Assembly (NCBI GenBank): GCA_030524635.1 | Contig: JAUNGG010000010.1 | Location: 16,343 to 80,342, forward strand | Origin: Lachnospiraceae bacterium | GTDB lineage: Bacteria; Bacillota; Clostridia; Lachnospirales; Lachnospiraceae | Reading direction: 5' to 3' | Length of the DNA: 64,000 nt | Shown: one piece after another, positions 8,808 to 16,719 of the stretch | Layout of the letters: each line of letters begins with the position of its first letter | How positions within the stretch are numbered: the first letter of the stretch is position 1 | Translations under genes and position numbers: made by a program | Notes under the pieces: generated by a model | Told to the model about the DNA's origin: nothing | Databases searched by the model: none | Seen by the model: only the letters and a program-made list of their open reading frames with translations

Positions 8808-10389
8808 AATTCCTTTTTGTTTTTCTTATTGTTTCAATACTGCAGGTATGTTTTTTGGTTTTTTTATCATAATTGATTCCTACTAACAGCAGCTTACCTT
8901 CATATTGATCCAATACTCCGTCATACCTTCGTTCCTTGATCTGTTGAATGGCACCAGCTGCTGATTGATCCCATTTCAATTCTACAATCAATGCTGGTTT
9001 ATTGGTATGCTTCCTGGGCAGAAAAACAATATCTGCAAAACCTTTCCCAGCAGGCATTTCTCGGATTAAAACATAATCCTTTCGTGCACTGTAGTATGCA
9101 ATGGTAATAACACAGCTCAGGGCATTTTCATCATTATATGCTAACACAGATGTGCTGGCCATATGAACTTCATCGATTAATTCTGCAACTACTTTACAAT
9201 CTCCTGAAATCGTAACATCTAATAATCGTTCTGATTCTTCTAATGCTGCTGCAATCTCTTCCCATCCGCCATCTTCCACTGCATTTTTGAATTCATCTGC
9301 CACTTCCTGATTTGGAATAAAGACCTCATTTTCAGAAGCGTCAAATGCCAAATATCCCAAATGCACAAGTAATGTCATGACATCATCCTTGCTCTTCACA
9401 GAAGTCATATCATTTTGAAATTTGCGGGTATTAATTTTGCATCTTGCCCCTCCAAGCATGGCAATAACAGCATCCTTCAGCCCATCAAAATTCATATTAA
9501 TGTAAGATTTTAAAGATTCATATGTTTCTGTCTGTGTCCAATAACTCCCAAACCGATTCCTTTTTACCGCGTCCAGCACTGACTTCGGACTGTATATGTG
9601 AAGATGATTTCCTAGTACATACCCATCGTACCATCGTTGAAGCTCTGTATAGTCCAAGGAAGAATGCCTGCACAGTTCACGAGCCTCCTCCTCTGTAAAG
9701 CCTGCATATTCCTCCAGAGGAATTGGATCTACCATTGTAAACTCGTAAAAATCACTTAAGGCAGATTGATTTCCATATTTTTTAATTGGAAGAATTCCTG
9801 TCATATATGCTGCTTCAATCATTTTATCAGTAAGGCTGCTGCGAAAAAGTCCTCTGAGAAGTTGAACATATTCTTCTTGAAGCACAAGATCCTCTTTTGA
9901 TTCTCGAAACAATGCATCCCATTCATCGATAATAACAATAAATGCCTCTCCCGTACCTGCATTAATGCTGGCAAGAGCCATTGGAAGAGATTCTTCATCT
10001 GTGCTAACATAATTTGGGTAGATCACTTTTAATTCTGCCAACACCTCTTTTTGCAAAATTTTTACTGTATCTTTTATCATTCTCGAATTAGATATAAACC
10101 AGGTAATATCCAAATATAAAACATTATGCTGATTCAAATGTTTGCGAAATGAACTTTCTCTGGCAATCTTCAAATGCTGAAACAACTGATATGAGTCACA
10201 GCTCCGATCATAATATGCAGAAAGCATTTGAGCTGCAAAGGATTTTCCAAATCTTCTTGGACGGCTGACACAAGTCAGTTTTTCTTTCGTACCCAGTGTA
10301 TGATTAATATATGCAATCAGCTTTGACTTATCTACATAAGTCCCCTTTAATATTGACTGAAACCCTGCATTTCCTGGATTTAAATACAT
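8806..10389 (-). CDS. AAA-ATPase-like / PD-(D/E)XK nuclease-fold protein
   Basis: About 527 residues. N-terminal AAA-ATPase-like region with Walker A (RPRRFGKSFAAQ) and Walker B (FIVIIDEWDAL). A C-terminal PD-(D/E)XK-type half shows GKGFADIVFLP, then ALIVELKWD. This family occurs in many copies in gut Clostridia and Bacteroidetes; its biological role is not settled, and mobile or defence functions have been suggested. The gene is clearly more AT-rich than its neighbours, lies alone between two catabolic blocks and has its own SD, all consistent with horizontal gain. AGGAGG at 10404-10409 excludes the longest frame. Either GTG at 10395 (better spacing) or ATG at 10389 is the start; the ATG is used here. 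Confidence 0.85.
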   Translation of the reverse strand: MYLNPGNAGFQSILKGTYVDKSKLIAYINHTLGTKEKLTCVSRPRRFGKSFAAQMLSAYYDRSCDSYQLFQHLKIARESSFRKHLNQHNVLYLDITWFISNSRMIKDTVKILQKEVLAELKVIYPNYVSTDEESLPMALASINAGTGEAFIVIIDEWDALFRESKEDLVLQEEYVQLLRGLFRSSLTDKMIEAAYMTGILPIKKYGNQSALSDFYEFTMVDPIPLEEYAGFTEEEARELCRHSSLDYTELQRWYDGYVLGNHLHIYSPKSVLDAVKRNRFGSYWTQTETYESLKSYINMNFDGLKDAVIAMLGGARCKINTRKFQNDMTSVKSKDDVMTLLVHLGYLAFDASENEVFIPNQEVADEFKNAVEDGGWEEIAAALEESERLLDVTISGDCKVVAELIDEVHMASTSVLAYNDENALSCVITIAYYSARKDYVLIREMPAGKGFADIVFLPRKHTNKPALIVELKWDQSAAGAIQQIKERRYDGVLDQYEGKLLLVGINYDKKTKKHTCSIETIRKTKRN

Positions 10390-10473
10390 TCCCACACGCC
10401 TCACCTCCTGCTTATTTATACATACTCTTCTTTTAGTATATCATTTCTATTTTCCTAATACAATGCTGAACTG

Positions 10474-10508
10474 AAAAACAATGGGCACAGCCAAAAACTA
10501 ACTGTGCC
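10474..10508 (-). terminator. Terminator of the beta-glucuronidase operon
   Basis: GGCACAG/CTGTGCC stem (10484-10490 with 10502-10508) followed on the minus strand by a short spacer and TGTTTTT, 13 bases after the stop of the gene ending at 10521. Confidence 0.65.
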
Positions 10509-10520
10509 TCATTCTAACAC

Positions 10521-11318
10521 TTATTTTGCTTCTGTCCCATACACCTGAATCTGCGTCAATGCCGGGAATGGCGATGGATCATCTGCCTTAATCAGCTTTC
10601 CCAGCTTCAGCCAGGTAATTCCCTTCCGGGTAATCGGCAGAACGTGGGGCTCATACTGCTTCTTCAATGCCGCCGTCTCGCTGGTTCCATCGGAGAAGGT
10701 AAACGTCACCTGCTCCCACCAGTTATCATGGGGAAAGTCTGCTCTGGTATACAGCACGATCTGGTCGAAATCGACAGCCCGGCCAAATTCCAGGGTCAGT
10801 TCAGCATCATCCTGGCGGTTAATGCCCCAGGACTCATACGGCCACTGGCCGTGGGAGCGGTTGGCGCACACGCCGTCAATAGCATTTCTGGCTGCAAACA
10901 CTGCCTCGCCTCTGGTCTCCACATTGGCCAGTGCATGAGGATAACAGCCATGTTCTCCATGCTGATCCAGAGGATTTACTGCCAGATTCCGGTACCCTAA
11001 TTCCCAGGGAAATGCTTTCCGCAAGGTCAGATAATGGCGCTCTCCGTCAAATGCCTTTGGATTGTAGGAGGTTTTCTTTTCCCCAAATGGAATGGTGTAG
11101 GTAAGCTCTGATTGGGTCATATAAACATAAGCTTCCCCCATACTGTCGTCTGCCTGGATCACGTAAAATTCATTAGGAGCCGCCACCTGAAACAGAATCT
11201 GATCTCCTTCCTCATAGCAGCCCTCCCAGGCCAGAATCACTCCGCTCTCTTCTGTTTCTCCTGCCAGCTCTGCCTTTATGCTGTGATTCTGATCATATAT
11301 GCGAATATTGTTTTTCAT
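10521..11318 (-). CDS. Protein with galactose-binding-like (discoidin-type) domain
   Basis: 265 residues, no signal peptide, not assigned to a named family. The first half (about 1-110) looks like a beta-sandwich and contains FYVIQADDSMGEAYVYM and a loop around GEKKTSYNP. The second half (about 115-262) resembles an F5/8 type C-like carbohydrate-binding fold: NAIDGVCAN, then DAELTLEFGRAVDFDQIVLYTR and a closing strand FPALTQIQVYG. The gene starts 10 bases after the beta-glucuronidase stop, with GAGGAGG in front of ATG 11318, so it is translated from the same mRNA. It probably assists or modifies glycan or glucuronide handling; no catalytic residues are recognised, and a binding or structural role is only inference. 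Confidence 0.65.
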   Translation of the reverse strand: MKNNIRIYDQNHSIKAELAGETEESGVILAWEGCYEEGDQILFQVAAPNEFYVIQADDSMGEAYVYMTQSELTYTIPFGEKKTSYNPKAFDGERHYLTLRKAFPWELGYRNLAVNPLDQHGEHGCYPHALANVETRGEAVFAARNAIDGVCANRSHGQWPYESWGINRQDDAELTLEFGRAVDFDQIVLYTRADFPHDNWWEQVTFTFSDGTSETAALKKQYEPHVLPITRKGITWLKLGKLIKADDPSPFPALTQIQVYGTEAK

Positions 11319-11328
11319 TTGCTCCTCC

Positions 11329-13152
11329 TCAATCCTTATAACCGAAATTAGGGATCTGTCCCCAGCGCTTTCTGAAATAGTGGGCTGCCATTTTCGGCCG
11401 GCGCTCTCTGGTCAGCAGGCCCTTTTTATTTCCATCCACACGCATACAGCCCTGAATGGTTCCGAAATCTGCAAAATTCCACACATGCTCTCCGATGAAG
11501 AAATCACGCTTGTCAAATTCTGCATTCTGCCGTTCATAATATTCCGTCTGATATTCCTCACTGAACATTTCCGGCACACAATTGTGGATGCCTGCCACCG
11601 CATCTGCGCCGTACTCGGTGATCATCACCGGCTTGCCCTGCTTTTCCCAGAAATCCAGCTCCTGATTCAGTCCGTAGCAGGCTGCATCCAGGTCGCCGGA
11701 CAGATTGTACCAGCCGTAGTAGCGGTTGATGCAGACCACATCCATGGTGCGAGTCACCAGATCCTGTTCATAGTGATTCTGGCAGCACACAAAGGTTACA
11801 GGACGGTTGGCTGGATCCAGCTGATGCGTCAGCTTGTAAAGCTCCTGCCAGTAATCATATGCTGACTCTGGGAAATGCTCCGTATCTGGTTCATTTCCCA
11901 TGGACCACATCACAACACAGGGATGGTTCTTATCCCGGTCGATCATGTCCCGAAGCACCTGCTCATGATGCTCCCGGATGGAAAAGACCTGATAGGGATC
12001 GCAGTGCCCCCCGGCATTGATTCCCACAGCCGGTGTCTCATCGATGATTACAATGCCTTCCCGGTCGCACAGCTCATACATCTCCTCCGCATATGGATAA
12101 TGGCTGGTGCGGAAGGAATTTGCATGGAGCCAGTGGATCAGATTTACATCCTTCACATCCAGGCAAAGATCCAGTCCTCTTCCATGGAAAGCAGAATCCT
12201 CATGCTTGCCGAAGCCCTTAAAGTAAAATGGCTGCCCATTGATCAGAAACTGCTTTCCCTCCACCTTTACAGTGCGGATGCCAAAGGGCTGCTCATATCG
12301 GTCCTGGCCGTAGGTCACTCTGGCGGTATACAGGTAGGGAGTCCCCGGCCATGGCTGCCACAGACTGGCATTGGGAACAACGATCCTTCCGCAGGAACCT
12401 TCCGCGGAAGCCACTGCTGTTCCATGGGCATCCACGATCTCCACCTTAACTGCGCCGCCGGTTTCTTCATCTTCACCAGCCGTTTCCACCTGGTATGCTA
12501 CGATTCCATCGGTTCCTCTGATATCCGGCACCAGGGTAATATCTCGAATGTATGCCTTCGGTGTGGTATACAGACGGACCGGTCGGTTGATTCCGGCGTA
12601 GTTGAAAAAGTCAAAATTGGGAAGATTCTGGGACTTTCTCCAGAGCTTGGCTGCCTCCACGCTGGGTATTCCCGGGTTATCGGAGCCGAAAAAGGCCGTT
12701 CCGCCTTCATTTCCCACGGGAAGGGTGCTGTGGTTTACCCGGTTATCCACTGCCACGATCAGCTGTGCGCTGGTTCCTGCCGGGATCTGGCGGGTCACAT
12801 CCAGCTCAAAAGGAAGGAAGCCTCCCTTGTGCTCCATCACAAGGCTGCCGTTTAAATAGATCCTTGCGTGATGAGTCACTGCATCAAAACGCAGCACCAC
12901 CCGCTGTCCGGCATAGCAGGAAGGCACGGTCACCCTCCTCTGGTAATATGCCCAGCCATAATGTCTGCGGTAAGCAGGATCATCCTTCTGGTCATTATAA
13001 GAAGCCGGAACTGCGATCCTGTCGACCTGGCTGCAAAAAACATTTAAACTGTGGCAGGTATCCCCAGGATTACAGGCATCCCCCAGGCAAAAATCCCAGA
13101 TTCCGGATAAATCTGAAATCGCACGTACTTCATTTTCTCTTGGATATAACAT
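11329..13152 (-). CDS. uidA: Beta-glucuronidase (glycoside hydrolase family 2)
   Basis: Hydrolyses beta-D-glucuronides to glucuronate and aglycone in the cytoplasm. 607 residues, almost the length of E. coli UidA. GH2 sugar-binding, immunoglobulin-like and TIM-barrel domains follow in order. The acid/base Glu421 lies in WSMGNEPDTE and the nucleophile Glu513 in MITEYGADAV; the glucuronate-recognising Asn-Lys motif is present as GNKKGLL. The region equivalent to the E. coli active-site loop 1 (after AVGINAGGH) is much shorter, so it belongs to a mini-loop or no-loop gut type. Start moved to ATG 13152 because GGAGAG sits 8 bases upstream and the protein then matches the family N-terminus. Co-transcribed with the binding-like protein downstream. 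Confidence 0.95.
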   Translation of the reverse strand: MLYPRENEVRAISDLSGIWDFCLGDACNPGDTCHSLNVFCSQVDRIAVPASYNDQKDDPAYRRHYGWAYYQRRVTVPSCYAGQRVVLRFDAVTHHARIYLNGSLVMEHKGGFLPFELDVTRQIPAGTSAQLIVAVDNRVNHSTLPVGNEGGTAFFGSDNPGIPSVEAAKLWRKSQNLPNFDFFNYAGINRPVRLYTTPKAYIRDITLVPDIRGTDGIVAYQVETAGEDEETGGAVKVEIVDAHGTAVASAEGSCGRIVVPNASLWQPWPGTPYLYTARVTYGQDRYEQPFGIRTVKVEGKQFLINGQPFYFKGFGKHEDSAFHGRGLDLCLDVKDVNLIHWLHANSFRTSHYPYAEEMYELCDREGIVIIDETPAVGINAGGHCDPYQVFSIREHHEQVLRDMIDRDKNHPCVVMWSMGNEPDTEHFPESAYDYWQELYKLTHQLDPANRPVTFVCCQNHYEQDLVTRTMDVVCINRYYGWYNLSGDLDAACYGLNQELDFWEKQGKPVMITEYGADAVAGIHNCVPEMFSEEYQTEYYERQNAEFDKRDFFIGEHVWNFADFGTIQGCMRVDGNKKGLLTRERRPKMAAHYFRKRWGQIPNFGYKD

Positions 13153-13356
13153 AAAAACCGCTCTCCTTTTTCCTCTATCTGGCACAAGCAAGCCTCCGCC
13201 CGCTGCCTTCGTCTCTTCAATGTCACGATTCACAGCCGGTATCACGCTGACGTTTCATTTTTATTATATAATGAAGCTGGCGAAAAGCTCCATGGAAAAT
13301 ATAATGAATTATTTATAATATTTTCCGTTAATAAGAAAATTCTCCTGATTCAGCAA

Positions 13357-13385
13357 TTGAAAATTCAGTTTATATCAAGTAAGAT
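13357..13385 (+). promoter_or_regulatory. Promoter for the aldehyde dehydrogenase gene
   Basis: TTGAAA (13357-13362), 17-base spacer, TAAGAT (13380-13385). It faces away from the beta-glucuronidase gene and implies a leader of about 170 bases. Confidence 0.6.
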
Positions 13386-13535
13386 AAAATAGGATCCGGC
13401 ATCCAATGCCGGATAGACGAGGAGGCCAATCCCCTTTACCCGGTGCCGGTTTTGATGGATGCCAGGGAACTGGAAAAATTTTATTTCATGCTGATGGAAA
13501 CGCCAGATTGTACCTCCTGTACGCGAGACCATTAG
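13383..13535 (+). other. Leader of the aldehyde dehydrogenase gene: hairpin and possible ORF remnant
   Basis: Right at the predicted transcript start lies a perfect 9-bp hairpin with a 3-base loop (ATCCGGCAT at 13394-13402, ATGCCGGAT at 13406-13414). A frame open from 13383 to the TAG at 13533 reads NPLYPVPVLMDARELEKFYF, which looks protein-like. It has no good start codon placed behind the GAGGAGG at 13417-13423. It may be a decayed gene end or a leader peptide; I cannot assign it. Confidence 0.3.
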
Positions 13536-13563
13536 ACATAGAAAGAAAGGAAGAAACCGAATT

Positions 13564-14943
13564 ATGACCGAACAGGAAATCAAACAGATCGTTGACCGGC
13601 AGCGAACGTTTTTCTATACCGGAGCTACCTTAACAATCGACTTTCGCATCCATGCACTGAAAAAGCTGAAGGCCTGCATCCAGCACTACGAGACTGAGAT
13701 CAATGATGCCATCAAAAAGGATCTGGGAAAAAGCAGCTTTGAAAGCTATATGTGCGAGACTGGCCTTGTGCTCAGCGAGATCACCTACATGATCCGTCAT
13801 CTTCCTGGATTTGCCAGGGAAAAGACGGTTCTCACCCCGCTGGCCCAGTTCCATTCCCGAAGCTTTAAAAAGCCCTCTCCTTACGGCGTAACGCTGATCA
13901 TGAGTCCATGGAACTACCCCTTTCTGCTGACGGTGGAGCCTCTGGTGGACGCCATCGCTGCTGGAAATACGGCTGTGATCAAGCCCAGCGCCTACTCGCC
14001 TTGCACCAGCCAGCTGATCCAAAAGATTATAAAAAAATGCTTTCATGAGGAATTTGTCTCTGTGATTACCGGGGGACGGGCGGAAAATACCTGCCTGCTC
14101 CATCAGCATTTTGACTACATCTTCTTTACTGGAAGCCAGGCTGTAGGCAGAGAGGTGATGAAACAGGCTTCCGCCCATTTAACTCCCATCACCCTGGAGC
14201 TTGGCGGAAAGAGTCCCTGTATTGTAGAAAAAAGCGCCAATCTGCGGCTGGCTGCCAGACGGATCGTATTTGGAAAATTCTTAAACTGCGGTCAGACCTG
14301 TGTAGCTCCTGACTACATCTACTGTGACTCTGCCATTAAGGACCGGCTTGTAGCGGAGATCAAAGGGCAGATCCAGAAGCAGTTTGGAAAGCAGCCGCTG
14401 AAAAATCCAAATTATGGGAAGATCATCAATGAAAAGCATTTTAACCGGGTCTGCGGCCTGATGGACCCGGATAAGATCGTCTGGGGCGGAAAGGCAGATG
14501 AAGAAACCTTGCAGATCGAGCCGACTGTGATGGATGGAGTGACCTTTGGCGATGCCGTGATGCAGGAGGAGATCTTCGGGCCTCTGCTGCCGATACTTAC
14601 CTACGATTCCCTTGACCAGGCCATCCACACCATCAATTCCATGGCACACCCCCTGGCGCTGTACCTGTTTACCAGCAGCAGACAGGCTGCCCGCGCCGTC
14701 ACCTCCCGCTGCGGCTTCGGCGGAGGATGCATCAATGATACCATTATCCATCTGGCTACCAGTGAAATGGGCTTCGGCGGCTTTGGAGAAAGCGGAATGG
14801 GCTCCTATCATGGGAAGGATGGATTTGATACCTTTTCCCATATAAAAAGCATTGTGGATAAAAAGACCTGGCTGGATATGCCCATGCGGTATCAGCCTTA
14901 TGGGAAAATCAATGACAAGCTGATCCATCTTTTTCTGAAATAA
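13564..14943 (+). CDS. NAD(P)-dependent aldehyde dehydrogenase (ALDH3-like)
   Basis: Oxidises aldehydes to carboxylic acids with NAD(P)+. 459 residues, the short ALDH3-type length. The nucleotide-binding region shows SPWNYPFLLTVEPL and FTGSQAVGREVM; the general-base Glu lies in LELGGKSP and the catalytic Cys246 in NCGQTC. The C-terminal bridging region ends without the membrane anchor seen in fatty aldehyde enzymes. Start ATG 13564 with AAAGGAAG upstream. It is followed 99 bases later by a beta-hydroxyacid dehydrogenase gene, probably in one transcript; both could act on semialdehydes or aldehydes arising in sugar-acid breakdown, but the true substrate is open. Confidence 0.9.
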   Translation: MTEQEIKQIVDRQRTFFYTGATLTIDFRIHALKKLKACIQHYETEINDAIKKDLGKSSFESYMCETGLVLSEITYMIRHLPGFAREKTVLTPLAQFHSRSFKKPSPYGVTLIMSPWNYPFLLTVEPLVDAIAAGNTAVIKPSAYSPCTSQLIQKIIKKCFHEEFVSVITGGRAENTCLLHQHFDYIFFTGSQAVGREVMKQASAHLTPITLELGGKSPCIVEKSANLRLAARRIVFGKFLNCGQTCVAPDYIYCDSAIKDRLVAEIKGQIQKQFGKQPLKNPNYGKIINEKHFNRVCGLMDPDKIVWGGKADEETLQIEPTVMDGVTFGDAVMQEEIFGPLLPILTYDSLDQAIHTINSMAHPLALYLFTSSRQAARAVTSRCGFGGGCINDTIIHLATSEMGFGGFGESGMGSYHGKDGFDTFSHIKSIVDKKTWLDMPMRYQPYGKINDKLIHLFLK

Positions 14944-15042
14944 ATATAGAACACGATCCCCTTAGTGAACAAGGAGCATCCGTAATGCTGCTGAAAAATA
15001 GAAACGATGGCGCAGCCAGCGCTGCGCAGAAAGGACCAGAAC

Positions 15043-15903
15043 ATGAAAAAAATCGGTTTTATCGGAGTGGGAATCATGGGAAAATCCATGGTCCGCAATC
15101 TTATGAAGGCAGGCTTTGAGCTGCATATTTATGCAAGGACCAAGGCCAAGGTGGAGGATGTGATCTGCGAGGGCGCAGTCTTTCACGAAACCATCGCAGA
15201 CTGTGTGAAGAACTGCGATGCTGTAATCACCATTGTAGGCTATCCCAAGGATGTGGAGGAGGTTTACCTGGCAGCAGGCAATATTTTAGACTCTGCCGCT
15301 GAGAATGCCTATCTGATTGACATGACCACCAGCAGCCCGACTCTGGCTGAGCAGTTATACCAGGAAGGCCGCAAACGCGGCTTCCATGTGCTGGATGCCC
15401 CGGTGACCGGAGGCGATGTAGGCGCGAAAAACGGCACTCTTTCCATTCTGGTTGGCGGAGAGGAAGAAGATTTCACCGCCTGCATGCCGCTCTTCCAGGC
15501 AATGGGTTCCAACATCAACTACCAGGGAAAAGCTGGAAACGGGCAGCATGCCAAGATGGCCAACCAGATCATGATCGCCGCCAATCTTTCCGGCGTATGT
15601 GAGGCGCTGTCCTACGCCAGGGCAAAAGGACTGGATACTGACACTCTGCTCCGCTCCCTTTCCAGCGGTGCCGCAGGCAGCCGCCAGCTGGAGCTGCTTG
15701 CCCCTAAGATTCTGACTGGAAATTACGATCCCGGCTTTTTCATCAAGCACTTTATCAAGGATATGAAGCTGGCAGTCAATGAATCGGAAGAAAGCGGATT
15801 AGATTTAACGATCCTGAAGCAGGTTCTGAAAAACTATGAGGAGCTGGCTGAGGAAGGCTATGGAGACCTGGGAACCCAGGCATTGTATAAGCGGTATGAA
15901 TAA
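15043..15903 (+). CDS. Beta-hydroxyacid dehydrogenase (GarR / 3-hydroxyisobutyrate dehydrogenase-like)
   Basis: NAD(P)-dependent oxidoreductase, 286 residues. The N-terminal Rossmann motif is IGFIGVGIMGKSM. The conserved substrate-binding segment is DAPVTGGDVGAKNGTLSI and the catalytic Lys lies in GNGQHAKMANQI near residue 170; the C-terminal helical domain is complete. The family includes tartronate-semialdehyde reductase, 3-hydroxyisobutyrate dehydrogenase and 4-hydroxybutyrate-type enzymes, which cannot be separated by eye. Proximity to the glucuronidase block makes tartronate-semialdehyde reduction attractive but unproven. Start set at ATG 15043 behind AAAGGACC rather than at the upstream in-frame ATG 15007, which lacks a ribosome binding site. 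Confidence 0.88.
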   Translation: MKKIGFIGVGIMGKSMVRNLMKAGFELHIYARTKAKVEDVICEGAVFHETIADCVKNCDAVITIVGYPKDVEEVYLAAGNILDSAAENAYLIDMTTSSPTLAEQLYQEGRKRGFHVLDAPVTGGDVGAKNGTLSILVGGEEEDFTACMPLFQAMGSNINYQGKAGNGQHAKMANQIMIAANLSGVCEALSYARAKGLDTDTLLRSLSSGAAGSRQLELLAPKILTGNYDPGFFIKHFIKDMKLAVNESEESGLDLTILKQVLKNYEELAEEGYGDLGTQALYKRYE

Positions 15904-15932
15904 AAAAGCCTGCACAGAGAGGCTTTCTATGT

Positions 15933-15973
15933 AAAAAGCAGCCGGAGAACCTGTTCAAGTGGTTCTCCGGCTG
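15933..15973 (-). terminator. Terminator of the potassium transport operon
   Basis: A 13-bp perfect stem (CAGCCGGAGAACC at 15939-15951 with 15961-15973) is followed on the minus strand by CTTTTTAC. It lies between convergent genes ending at 15903 and 16013. Confidence 0.8.
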
Positions 15974-16012
15974 TCTCGTCTATTTCGTAACCGTTCAGTG
16001 CCCTCACAGCAT

Positions 16013-16669
16013 CTATTTCATCTTTTCCAGCAGCTTTTCAATATCTGTCTTCATCCCGATCACCATCAGATGATCATCCAGCCGGATCTTATAATCCGCT
16101 CCAGGCATCATGCTCATCTCCCCGTCCGGCCGCTTTACTGCCAGAATGCTGATGTGATACACATTCCGCAGCGCCAGATCCTTTAAGCTGCGTCCTGCCC
16201 ATTGGGAAAGAGGCGGGATCTCATAAATGGAAAATTCATCGGTCAGCTCGATATAGTCAAACACATGGTTTGCGCTGTAGCGCACCGCCAGCTTTTCCGC
16301 AATATCCCGGTCCGGGTAGATCACCTCATCTGCTCCGTTCCGAAGAAGAAATTTAGCATGGATATCCCGGTTGGCCTTGCTGACCACATACTTGGCTCCC
16401 AGCTCCTTTACCAGACTGGTGATCTCCAGACTGCTCTGGAAATTCGTTCCAATGCAGATAAAGCAGATATCAAAATTCGCCACTCCAAGGCTTTTCAGCA
16501 CCGTTTCATTGGTGCAGTCTCCGATTTTTGCGCTGACCACGTAGGGCAGCATATCCTCCAGACGCTCTTCCTCCTGGTCCACGATCATGATCTCATTATC
16601 CAGCATTGCCAGATTCCGGCACAGATGCTGTCCGAACCGTCCCATTCCGATAATTAAAATTGACTTCAT
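16013..16669 (-). CDS. TrkA/KtrA family potassium uptake regulatory subunit
   Basis: Cytoplasmic RCK protein, 218 residues, that gates the membrane subunit encoded upstream. The N-terminal RCK Rossmann fold has IIGMGRFGQHLCRNLA for nucleotide binding and an acidic strand end (MIVDQEEER). A C-terminal TrkA_C domain runs from about residue 135 (ELTDEFSIYEIP) to the end. One RCK-N/RCK-C pair is the KtrA size; classical TrkA has two. ATG 16669 has GAGGAGAG about 10 bases upstream. It follows the membrane subunit gene by 50 bases, an operon. Confidence 0.92.
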   Translation of the reverse strand: MKSILIIGMGRFGQHLCRNLAMLDNEIMIVDQEEERLEDMLPYVVSAKIGDCTNETVLKSLGVANFDICFICIGTNFQSSLEITSLVKELGAKYVVSKANRDIHAKFLLRNGADEVIYPDRDIAEKLAVRYSANHVFDYIELTDEFSIYEIPPLSQWAGRSLKDLALRNVYHISILAVKRPDGEMSMMPGADYKIRLDDHLMVIGMKTDIEKLLEKMK

Positions 16670-16719
16670 ATGCTTCGCTCTCCTCTATCCGTAACTGTTC
16701 TGTACTCCCACAGTTTCCT

